From Blattamonas nauphoetae (Eukaryota; Preaxostyla; Oxymonadida), in assembly GCA_033064195.1 (NCBI GenBank), contig JARBJD010000712.1:1-21076 (forward strand): a stretch of 21,076 nucleotides of DNA, in the 5' to 3' direction. The notes beneath the pieces were generated by a model. That model did no database searches and had not been told where the DNA came from. It saw only the letters and a program-made list of their open reading frames with translations. Made by a program: the position numbers and the translations under genes. Positions within the stretch are counted from its first letter, which is position 1. Every line of letters starts with the position of its first letter. Shown in pieces: positions 1 to 9,500 of the stretch.

Positions 1-2337
1 TGGACACAGAAAAGAACTCCATCGAGATTTGCAGAAGAGCAAGCAGCGTACCCAACGTCAGTGTCGACGTTCACTTGTCTTTCTCGTCAGCTCACCACCA
101 TTTCCGAGACAAGACTGAAACAACACACCACTAAAGCATGAAGCGACACTGCTCGTCGAATTGTATCAGGAGGAAGGACGCCATGTTTGTCCTCAAACGA
201 GCCCCATCCTGTACGCCTTCACCTGCGTCACAAATCCGAGGGCACAATAATGGGCACATTATCCAGCACTCGTCTCGAGGGAACGAGCCAAAAACGAGAC
301 ACGACGAGAACTCATCACAAATCTCACGCAAGCACGATTAAGATCAATCAATACGACACTAGGCGAGTCGTCATGGTCCGTATGGTCAGGTGCGGGAGAA
401 CCTCAGGACCAAACACTGAATCAAGCCTCATGGAGAGGGAGACCGAGCTTATTTTATGCCCGAAGGGATTTGAGATGGGAATGACTTCTAAAACAACCAG
501 CTGTTGAGTCAATCTTCAGTGCGGGAGCGCACGCTTATCAACTCACACTGGTTCACCAAGATGTTAATCGCCAGCCCACCGAGAAAACATACACAGGAGA
601 AGATACTGAAACGGGCAGTGAGTCAGGAATGGCCACACCCGTTCACCTGACTGATATTCAACCTCGGCCTCATTGGAGGAGAGCAGAAGCGACTGTTCAT
701 TTTGAACAGACGGGAAAAATGGAGAAGCTTATATCTCGCCTAAGATGGATCATGGTTCGATGTGGAATTAGGGAAATCGCATGGTGGAGAATGGAGAGGA
801 AAGAAGTACACCTCAATTAGGAGACCGACGCAACTCAACGAGAAAGACAGACAACAACCGGAATGCTCTTCAAAATAGCATCGCTGAAAGCGACAAGTCG
901 ATCGAATTCAGTTCTCGTTGGACCAGTTGGAGTTCAGATGTCTTAGAACCAGTCCGCTTGACGAAGATCGAAGTGATTGACGAGACGAAGACATCAATCA
1001 GGCTTGTTGCGACAGGCTCAGGATTCGTTCACAGAAACATACACAGGTAAAGTGTCTGAGTTTCAACAGGAAGTAGGTCAGAGGATGCTACAACAAAGTG
1101 ATCCAGAATCGACAGCCAAGATGTGAAAGAGGTGATCGGCTTTGTGGGAAAGTTTGACAGTACTGAACCACGCTTCAGCATTGGGAGAAATGATCTTGGA
1201 ACAGATCGAGGGCATTTAGATAACATCAAATAGAAGAGGAGAAGAAGGAGAAGCTGTTTTGTGGAGACGAGGGTAGGAAGGAACCCTCCAGATCAAGTGG
1301 ATGAGTGAGCTTTGGAGTTGGAAGGGAGGAGGGGGGATGAACTCCATCCAAATTTGAACGGCAGGACAAGACATCAATGAAGCACGATTTTGACAGGGTT
1401 AGTATTCCTCCTCGAAGAAACGTTCGTTGTGGAAGTGACGGAGTTAGGATTGTGAAGTTCGAGAAAGTGTGAGGGGAGGAGTTGGAAGAAGGAATGTGGT
1501 GAGGAGGAAGATGATCGAAAGATGATTCATTTCCAGAGAGCACCGGGGCGAGGAAGTGTCGTGAGGGGTCGATGATGAGGGATGAATGGCACGGTTGAAT
1601 GGGAAGACAGACCTAAGGATCGTGGAAGGATCTGCCTGTTGAGGAGTTCGCCTTGAGTTATGGGAGAATGGACAGGTCAAGATGGTTTTCGAACCGAAGT
1701 GATGAGGTTGGGAGAAAGATTGATGGACAGTTGTCCCATGCGAGGTGAAGGAGGGAATTGCAATGAGGGTGTAGCCCTCACCGTTGTCCACGGACACGTT
1801 GTGAAACATACTAGAACCAACATCTTTCAGGATAAAATGAAAGGAGAGACGGAGTAAAGAAACAACTTCGAAGAAGGAAGTCGAGGGACGATTATGAAGG
1901 AGTCGAAGGAATATCTCTGAGGAGGAGAGTCGAGGATGATGCTGAGAAGAGGGAAGGCGATAGACATGATCGGGGAACTTGAGGCGAGGAAGAGATGGAA
2001 TCAAGGAAGCTATCATCATGAAAGGAGAGAGGATGCGAAGGGCAAGATACTCGCAGCCAATCCTCAAGGAGAGGGCAGGTTCGACTCCGCGAAGAATCGG
2101 GTGGCAGTCGCCCGGAGTGGGCGTTTACCCGTCGCGAGTCACGGTCTTGAGAGGGAGTATGATGAACACCTGATGACAGCACTCACAAAGGCACATTGTA
2201 GAATCACTTGGTTATGATTCAAAAGGGAGAAGGTTAGATCAAAGACTGAAGGAAGTGGGAGTTAGCTGAGGGGAGAGAAGAGAATCAGAACAAGAGTCGG
2301 GAGATGATAGAGAAACAAGAAGTCTAACGAGAATAGA
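1..2337. other. Intergenic or decayed DNA with no recognisable gene
   Basis: I read both strands and found no reading frame with recognisable domain motifs, no tRNA or rRNA and no long repeat. Open frames here are short and lack family signatures. A short word, AAACATACACAGG, occurs near 583 and again near 1036, which may be a trace of an old duplication. From about 1200 to 2300 the + strand is strongly purine-rich (GAGGA, GAAGG and GGAGA words), so the minus strand is pyrimidine-rich and yields Ser/Pro/Leu-rich translations that look coding by composition alone. A minus-strand frame at 1444-2067 is listed separately as a weak candidate. Confidence 0.5.
1444..2067 (-). pseudogene. Possible decayed protein gene, unrecognised
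   Basis: A 207-codon open frame on the minus strand. I do not recognise a family. The middle part (roughly 1620-1860) reads with Ser/Asn/Gly/Thr-rich short segments such as GSSMFHNVSVDNGEGY, followed by SFTSHGTTV. This vaguely recalls the repetitive beta-helix surface proteins of some protists, but no repeat period or conserved ladder can be shown. The ends are pure low-complexity Ser/Pro/Leu sequence explained by the purine bias of the opposite strand. No convincing start context, intron or partner gene is visible. It could equally be chance open sequence. Confidence 0.15.
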
Positions 2338-2343
2338 ATGAGA

Positions 2344-3190
2344 GTAATCGAGAGCGGGATGCGAGTCTCGCCGAGTTTGGAGACACCGCACTGCTCATCA
2401 CGTTTGATTTCGGAGGAGAGAGTGAGGGTGATCGAGAGTGGGATGCGAGTCTCGCCGAGGCTGAGAGACACCGCACTGCTCATCGTTTGGATTTCGGAGG
2501 AGAGAGTGAGGGTGATCGAGAGTGGGATGCGAGTCTCGCCGAGGCTGGAGACACCGCACTGCTCATCGTTTGATTTCGGAGGAGAGAGTGAGGGTGATCG
2601 AGAGTGGGATGCGAGTCTCGCCGAGGCTGGCTGGAGACACCGCACTGCTCATCGTTTGGATTTCGGAGGAGAGAGTGAGGGTGATCGAGAGTGGGATGCG
2701 AGTCTCGCCGAGGCTGGAGACACCGCACTGCTCATCGTTTGGATTTCGGAGGAGAGAGTGAGGGTGATCGAGAGTGGGATGCGAGTCTCGCCGAGGCTGG
2801 AGACACCGCACTGCTCATCGTTTGGATTTCGGAGGAGAGAGTGAGGGTGATCGAGAGTGGGATGCGAGTCTCGCCGAGGCTGGAGACACCGCACTGCTCA
2901 TCGTTTGGATTTCGGAGGAGAGAGTGAGGGTGATCGAGAGGGATGCGAGTCTCGCCGAGGCTGGAGACACCGCACTGCTCATCGTTTGGATTTCGGAGGA
3001 GAGTGAGGGTGATCGAGAGTGGGATGCGAGTCTCGCCGAGGCTGGAGACACCGCACTGCTCATCGTTTGGATTTCGGAGGAGAGAGTGAGGGTGATCGAG
3101 AGTGGGATGCGAGTCTCGCCGAGGCTGGAGACACCGCACTGCTCATCGTTTGGATTTCGGAGGAGAGAGTGAGGGTGATCGAGAGTGTGA
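2344..3190. repeat. 83-bp minisatellite, about 10 units
   Basis: Tandem array anchored on the word GTGATCGAGAGTGGGATGCG, which begins near 2428, 2512, 2594, 2681, 2764, 2847, 2930, 3009, 3092 and 3175; a diverged first unit starts at 2344 (GTAATCGAGAGCGGG). Spacings are 79-87 bp with 83 the mode. The first unit is the most diverged and the central and right units are nearly identical, as expected for expansion by unequal exchange or slippage. Each unit contains the near-palindrome GCGAGTCTCGC and the word GGAGACACCGCACTGCTCATCG. The period is not a multiple of three, so the translations rotate frame and no protein is implied. It lies just beyond the 3' end of the LINE. Confidence 0.93.
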
Positions 3191-3282
3191 GGGGAGTCTC
3201 GTCGCCACTGACGACTCGTCATGGCCTCCTTTCGTACTTTCCATCAGCCGTTCGAGACGAAGTCTCTTAAAGTCTCACTAGA

Positions 3283-3358
3283 GACTGGGAGACGAGCCCA
3301 GTTGTGTATGGCTTGACCGAAGGGAAAGCCTTTATAACAACAGGCTCGTCTCCCAGTC
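3283..3358. repeat. Long hairpin-forming inverted repeat
   Basis: The arms GACTGGGAGACGAGCC (3283-3298) and GGCTCGTCTCCCAGTC (3343-3358) are perfect 16-bp reverse complements. Inside them, GTTGT (3301-3305) can pair with ACAAC (3337-3341), and GGCTT (3310-3314) with AAGCC (3326-3330), leaving a small apical loop. The result is a nested stem of about 76 nt on either strand. It lies downstream of the last LINE reading frame in LINE orientation, so it could be 3'-UTR structure; LINE reverse transcriptases often recognise structured 3' UTRs. It could also be an unrelated small inverted-repeat element. It is not a tRNA: no anticodon arm or TPsiC arm fits. Confidence 0.7.
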
Positions 3359-3558
3359 GACAAGCGTTGCTGCCACACTTCAGCGGCGCGCGAAACGTCT
3401 CCGCGTGCGAAAGCCCGGAGACGGATAAAGAAGGAGCGATTGGCGCTCGTAATTTTACTTTATTTACGCTTTCTCACAGACCACCCACCACTATTTCCAT
3501 ACGGGTCGGTCCGCATCATCTCACTAGAGACTGGGGAGACGAGCCTGTTGTTATAAAG
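3330..3558. repeat. Candidate MITE-like element with 29-bp terminal inverted repeats
   Basis: The left end 3330-3358 (CTTTATAACAACAGGCTCGT...) is the reverse complement of 3529-3558 (...CGAGCCTGTTGTTATAAAG), with a single G indel between the arms. The enclosed stretch of about 170 bp is GC-rich on the left and has no coding signature. A third copy of the motif lies at 3273-3298 in the same orientation as the right arm, including the flanking word TCTCACTAGAGACT. The size and terminal inverted repeats suit a small non-autonomous DNA element inserted at the tail of the LINE. No clear target-site duplication was found, so local inverted duplication is an alternative. Confidence 0.4.
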
Positions 3559-5113
3559 AAGGGGTTGGAGAGGGTAACTCATTGGGAGGAAAGACTGGGA
3601 GTGCGTCGAGGAGGTTGTTTGTTTGGTTTTGTCCAGGACGTGCTCTTGGTCTGGCTTCCAGTTTGTGTGTGGAATTGGATGGTGAATGAGTTGGTGAATG
3701 AGTTGGGTGTTGAGATGGAGGGGTTGGAGAGGGTAACTCATTGGGAGGAAAGACTGGGAGTGCGTCGAGGAGGTTGTTTGTTTGTTTTGTCCAGGACGTG
3801 CTCTTGGTCTGGCTTCCAGTTTGTGTGTGGATTGGATGGTGAATGAGTTGGGTGTTGAGATGAAGACTGAGCGGACGGTGCTTGACTTGGGAGTGAGTTG
3901 GGATTTGCGGTTGTGGGTTGTCGCGGTGGATTGTCGAAGAGAGGCTGCGAGTGGTCTCTGTTGGGTGTAGGTGGGCGCAGGCGTGATGGTGATGAAGATG
4001 CTTGATGTTGGGATGCTGTCTGGAGAGAGCTGGGCAAGCATTTCGTGTGTTTCCTCGCTAATGTCCCTGACCATCGTCTTTTCAGTTCTGTCGTTTTCTG
4101 CTTCTTCCAGTCTCTGAAGCAGATCTAAATATGCTTCTTCGGCAAACGCACGCGTGTGCTCCAGCATGGCGGAGGTCGACGCAAGGAAGGATGGGACAGG
4201 ATTTGTGACGTGGGCTGCACGAGCTAGTTCTTTGAGAAAGTCAAGGAAGGATGAAGCGTTGGGTCCAATATGTCCGTTGTCTGAGAAGCCGATGCCTATG
4301 ATTGTTGATTCCTGGTTTGTCTTGTTGTATTTGTTCTTCTTCTGTTTTCGCCTTCTTCAACTCGTTTCTGCGGGTTGATGATCTCAGTTTGTGTGCGAGA
4401 GGAAAAGTCCTGAACAATGACAAGGTCAAGACCGAACGAGATGACACCAGTCCCTCCATTCGTCTTCTGTTGTCTTTGATATGAAGCGATGATTACTGAT
4501 TGACGTGGTGATGGTGAGAGCTAAGTCTGCTCGTGTGTGGTGAAAAGTCGTAGAACAGTTATCTTGTCCGAGTGAGACTTCTCTTTCGACTTGAATTCCT
4601 GGAACTTCTCTGCATGCTCTTTCGAGGAGGAGTTTGATTGCGTTGTGTCTCTTTGTTCTGATCGCGGATGTTCTCGCACAACATTGGGCGTGTTCTTCTC
4701 TCATCGTTTCTTTGCACAGCGGGCAGATGATTGTGTTGGTTTGAAGAGAGAGTTGTCTGTGCTTGTGGAAGACTGCATTCCATGACAGAGGTGGTTGTAA
4801 AAGAGCATTGTTCAATGCCACTTGAAAGCTAAAATTATTGAACTTGAACATTCGGTTGGAAGGAGGCTTGTCTTCCATTTTGCACAGTCGCTGTGGAGAG
4901 AACGACATATTTGTCTTGGTTTCGCTTCGAGAGGTTGGTAATAGCGTCACTCATGCTGCGTCTGGACAGAATGGAGCGGAGGTCGCTTTGTCCTTTCTTT
5001 CCCGCTGTCGTCTCTTCCTCGGTGAACTGTAGCGTCTGGGATTGAACCCATTCGGTTGGGGAGAAGCGGGCTGTTTGGACTTGCATCTTGTCTCTCTTCG
5101 TCTGTTCCGAACG
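3460..5113 (-). pseudogene. LINE C-terminal region: CCHC zinc knuckle and restriction-like endonuclease, broken
   Basis: Reading leftwards from 5113, a linker (ARFSPTEWVQSQ, about 5070) leads to a zinc knuckle CPLCKETMREEHAQCC near 4725-4678 (C-x2-C-x7-H-x2/3-C). RHN follows at 4650-4642, then a Glu-containing stretch and RADL near 4533, where the family usually has RPD. A hydrophobic strand LDLVIVQDFSS follows near 4430, then KKNKY near 4335 and IGFSDNGHIGPNASSFLDFL near 4290-4230. This order (knuckle, R/KHN, R-P/A-D, D-V strand, K..KY) is typical of the restriction-like endonuclease that nicks the target in R2-like LINEs. Reading frame changes near 4870, 4450 and 4365. After about 4170 the frame runs into Ser/Thr/Pro/Gln-rich tail and stops with TAA at 3460-3462. 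In a live element this part would bind and cleave the target site. Confidence 0.75.
3561..3866. repeat. 159-bp tandem duplication in the LINE tail
   Basis: The block beginning GGGGTTGGAGAGGGTAACTC at 3561 recurs at 3720 and runs to about 3866. The two copies differ by small indels (TTTGGTTTTG against TTTGTTTTG, GGAATTGG against GGATTGG) and by a 12-bp extra TTGGTGAATGAG in the first copy. Both sit in the low-complexity C-terminal tail of the minus-strand LINE frame, where they encode a duplicated Thr/Ser/Gln/Pro-rich segment containing SQSFLPMSYPLQPL. This looks like a local duplication in sequence under little constraint. Confidence 0.9.
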
Positions 5114-6574
5114 TTATGAGGGGTTGGAATCCCACAACTCAGGATGTAGTTGTGTGATCGCATGAATCAGGGCTGGCTTTGCTGTTTGTTTGAATGACGG
5201 TATTCCAAACCCACCTTCTTTCAGCGGAGCATTGAAGAGGAATTGGTGTTGTTCGGGAGTGCCGAATGTGGATGCTAGGTGAGTATTTATGATGGTGTCT
5301 GCTTCTTCCAGAGTCTGAGGAGATATGAGCATTGTGCTGAGGAGATAGGCTGGTTTGGCCAGCAGGCATTGACGAAGGAGGAGAATATGAGCTTGATGTG
5401 ACAGTTCTTTGAGGAGAGGAAGTGTGTTTTGAATCTTAGAGATTCTTTCTTGAAAGAAATGATCCCGTGATTCTTGTGACTGCGTGATGAGCGAGCCTAA
5501 CAGCTTCACTTCTGGTCTGGGGTGATCATCGTGTCTAAAATCTGGATCGGATTGAAGTTGATGTGACCGTTCTTCACCACCACCATCTCTGTTTTGTTTG
5601 GATTCAGTGCGAGGCCGTGGTCCTCGAGGGATATTGTGAGAGCTGTGAGACTTTGGTTCAGCTTCGTATGCGTGTCGGCGATGACGACTAAGTCGTCTAG
5701 GTATCCCCAGACTTCAACATCTTCAATTTCTGCTGCTCTCATGGGAGCTGTGATGTAGAACGCGAACAACGATGGGCTGAGAGGGCACCCTTGTTGGACG
5801 CCTCGTGAGTTGTGAATCTGAACTACTGTCCCTTCTTCTCCATGAGCAGCATCTCTTGCTCGAAGCTGTTCTTGAGGAACGTGAGGAGCTCGTCGTCGTG
5901 TTGGGGAATGTTTTGAAGCTTGTCCAAGAGTTTCTGCCTCTTCACGCACTGAAAAGCATTTGACATGTCTAATAGAGCGACATATTTCGACTTGTGTTGA
6001 GCGACTGCGTTGTCGAGTGTGGTCTCCACGGCATCAATGATTGAGTTTCTTCCGAGTTTAGTGCCGACTCCCTTTGTCTTTGTGAGGTGTGGGTGTAGAA
6101 CCAGTTCTTGTTTCTTTCGAGCAAGAGGCGAGCGAAGACTTTCCTCAGCGTATGCTGAACGGCTATTGGTCTGTAGGTACCATTTGACTTTTGAATGGGG
6201 CATATGCGGCATACGCACCAGGCTTTTGGGAGGAATCCCCGTTCTAAACAGAGAGAGAGCGTGTTTGTGATTTTGCTCATCAACGTGGGGTTCCGAGATA
6301 CACATCGCTTAATGAGTTCCACTGTCAGTCCGTCCAATGATGGAGTTGAATTAGTGTTGAGGGAGTTGAGCGCATTTTTGATTTCTGTCGCCTCTCCTCC
6401 TTTGTCTGGTTTGTTGGTGTGGTGGGATGGGGAGAGTTGCAGCGTCTTTTCGTCTTCAAAGTTGTGAAGTGCTTGGATTTGCTGCAAGATTGTTTCTAAA
6501 GGTGGCTCTGTTTGGTTTTCGAGTTGTGTCAGCTCTTTAGTGCTGACGAGCTCTTCCCTTTCCCTACAAGAGTC
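5114..6574 (-). pseudogene. LINE reverse transcriptase, broken by frame changes
   Basis: This part would copy element RNA into DNA at the nicked target. Recognisable RT blocks in order are DGLTVELI near 6334, FLPKAW near 6230, GTYRPIAV near 6184-6158, LRKVFARLL near 6145, GTKLGRNS near 6060, the first catalytic Asp in LLDMSNAFQCV (Asp codon 5969-5967), RGVQQGCPLSPSLF near 5800, and the active-site YLDD at 5703-5692. NPNKTEMVV (about 5600) and VKLLGSLI (about 5509) follow. The thumb-like region LLRQCLLAKPAYLL and PLKEGGFGIPSF extends to about 5180. All three catalytic Asp residues are present. The box is YLDD rather than the commoner Y/FADD. Frame changes occur near 6112, 5849 and 5510, and a TAA at 5114-5116 ends the last frame, which then continues coding-like beyond it. 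The first part is in the same frame as the preceding long ORF. Confidence 0.88.
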
Positions 6575-9500
6575 TCAATGCGGTTTCTTCTCTCTTTGGA
6601 CAGTGTCTTGCCATGAATCATTGTTTCGGCCCTCGGGGATGGTATTCACTCTTTGGCCTCCTTTCAAGGTTTGTGGTATTGCCGAGATTTTTCCGGCGAT
6701 TATGCTGGCAGACATGAGATCAGGGTTGGGAGCGCTGAGAGTGGTGAGGAGATCCGAGAAGGTCTGTTTGAGTGCGTCCTTTGCCTTCCGGAGGTGTCTA
6801 GTGGAAAGGTCTGCATCCCATCTTGTGTATCCGTCAAATGGATCGAAGGGGAGCGAAATGAGAGTTTGGATCTCCTCCAGCGGTGGAGTGTTCGCTCTTT
6901 GGAAGGAAATCGGATGATGATGCTTGGCTGGCATGTTGAATGTGTTCGTGATGTCGAAACGCTCTCGAGCCTCAGAATATTCGGCTCTCTTCTGTCGAGC
7001 AAGGTTCGATGGGTTGTCTCGTTTGAGTCCAATGGCTTCGGGACCTGCCAGGCTCTTCCATGCGTTGACGACTGAGAACTTTTTCATCACAGTCTTTGTG
7101 AGGAGATTCTCAATGTGTGAGGCTTCGTCCTCCGACAGTTGAATGATTGACTTTTTCAACGTTTGGTTGTCGAGTGGGAGCGTCGTGCCCAGCCCAACCA
7201 CAGGGAACAGCATCTCGATTGGTGTCGTTGTGAGGATATTGAATTGGTTCATCTTCTGTGCTGACCATCTCTCAGCTCGTCTGGGTCTCAATTCATCGGT
7301 GCCGAGTGTTAGGTCATTTCGGATCGTGTTGAGGTGAATGCAGTCGAATTGGTTCATTCGACGCACGAGTAGTCGACATTTCTCTGTCAGACCCAGCTGA
7401 TTTCCTTTGGCAACCGCAAGTCTCTCTCTGTCACGGTCATTGATTGACTGTTCACCAACCAACTCTTGTCTTGCAGTGTTCCGGGTGTCTCTCGCCTCGG
7501 CAGACGTTAGAAGTGAGGAATTTCGCTTTATTGGTAGATGCATTGATGCCATTCCTGTTTTTGTTTTTGAAATTGGCATTGGAGGCGAGTAGGCAGCGAG
7601 TATCGGTCTCGGTCGCGAGATCTCAGCGGCGAATGTTGATGGTGATGATGAGTTGGCTGGGATGTGTATCTCGAGCATCGTTGTGTCAGCTCCGGCTGGT
7701 TGTAATCGCGGGAAGGGAGAGATGGCCGTATCGGTTCCAAAGTTGATGTCGATTGGTGGTGATGATGAGTTGGCTGGGTTGTGTATCTCGAGCATCGTTG
7801 TGTCAGCTCCGGCTGGTTGTGATCGCGGGAAGGGAGAGATGGCCGTATCGGTTCCAAAGTTGATGTCGATTGGTGGTGATGATGAGTTGGCTGGGTTGTG
7901 TATCTCGAGCATCGTTGTGTCAGCTCCGGCTGGTTGTGATCGCGGGAAGGGAGAGATGGCCGTATCGGTTCCAAAGTTGATGTCGATTGGTGGTGATGAT
8001 GAGTTGGCTGGGTTGTGTATCTCGAGCATCGTTGTGTCAGCTCCGGCTGGTTGTGATCGCGGGAAGGGAGAGATGGCCGTATCGGTTCCAAAGTTGATGT
8101 CGACTGGTGGTGATGATGGGTTGGCTGGGTTGTGTATCTCGAGCATCGTTGTGTCAGCTCCGGCTGGTTGTGATCGCGGGAAGGGAGAGATGGCCGTATC
8201 GGTTCCAAAGTTGATGTCGATTGGTGGTGATGATGAGTTGGCTGAGTTGTGTATCTCGAGCATCGTTGTGTCAGCTCCGGCTGGTTGTGATCGCGGGAAG
8301 GGAGAGATGGCCGTATCGGTTCCAAAGTTGATGTCGATTGGTGGTGATGATGAGTTGGCTGGGTTGTGTATCTCGAGCATCGTTGTGTCAGCTCCGGCTG
8401 GTTGTGATCGCGGGAAGGGAGAGATGGCCGTATCGGTTCCAAAGTTGATGTCGATTGGTGGTGATGATGAGTTGGCTGGGTTGTGTATCTCGAGCATCGT
8501 TGTGTCAGCTCCGGCTGGTTGTGATCGCGGGAAGCGAGAGATGGCCGTATCGATTCCAAAGTTGATGTCGATTGTCTTTTTTGATTGTCTCTTCCGCTTA
8601 GGAGCGTGTAGACTTCTTCTGAAGTGATCGAATATGTGGGAGGGGAGATCCATCACACTACTCGGATCGTCCCGAATGTTTCTTTCGATTTGGCCGATGA
8701 TCTTCTGATGATCGATGATCGGACTGGGTTGGATACAAACACTGTGTCGACGGAGAGTGTCCCATTGTGCATCGGTGAGGTCTTTGATTCGTTTGCTCAT
8801 CAGGTTGAAGAAGTCGGGTGGGAGCTCTTTCTTCGTTGTCTGACTTGATATTGTGAAGAGTGTCTCGATGGGGAGCCAATGTGACAGGTGAGGGAAGTGA
8901 GGAAAGGATTTGGAATATATTTCGTCTACTTCTCTCGTGACTTGATTAAGGTTCCGTGAGTGATCGTCGTGTGATGTCCATTTTCCAGTGGGATGTGTCT
9001 CCATGGGGTGGAGTGCGAACCATTCCCCTACACTGTTGATCATTTCATTGTCTTGCATTATGTCTCTGGATGGTTGCGGTTTGGGAAGGAAGGAGGCTGT
9101 AGAATCGATGTCAATCGGTGGAGATGATTGTTGCCTGGTCTGAGTATAATCGAGAGGATGAGTGGGATAGAAGAAAGAGATGTTTTGATTGATTTGGTTG
9201 TTAGATGTGAAAAGGATCTGTGAATCATTGGGCACGTGTAATTTGTCGTGGGGTGTTGTGTCTGCGGGTATTGTCTTCTTTTCTGGTTTTCGTCCTGGTT
9301 TCTTCTTTGTTTTGTTGTTTTGATGTGGTTTGGAGACCCGCTTTGACTTTTGTAGACCTCGGCGGCTGGTCTGAGGTTGACCCAGTCTTGTGAGGTGTCT
9401 CTCACGCAGCTTTGCAATGCCTCTCTCTCTTACTCTCATTTGTGCCTTGATCGACACTTTCAGTGTCCTTTCTGAGATCATGCCTTCATTTTGTGGTCCA

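Noticed and set aside
2344-3190. CRISPR array
   Set aside because: The whole unit is repeated with no unique spacers, and the setting is eukaryotic.
2262-3270. Many overlapping ORFs on both strands in the minisatellite
   Set aside because: The 83-bp period rotates frames and the peptides are shifted copies of each other, so they are by-products of the repeat.
3283-3358. tRNA or tRNA-derived SINE
   Set aside because: The fold is a single long nested hairpin, without cloverleaf arms or box A/box B promoter sequences.
7653-8627. + strand 324-codon ORF and a second minus-strand frame of 343 codons across the 117-bp repeats
   Set aside because: A 117-bp period is a multiple of three, so every frame stays open once a unit lacks stops. 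The LINE frame alone continues into flanking coding sequence on both sides.
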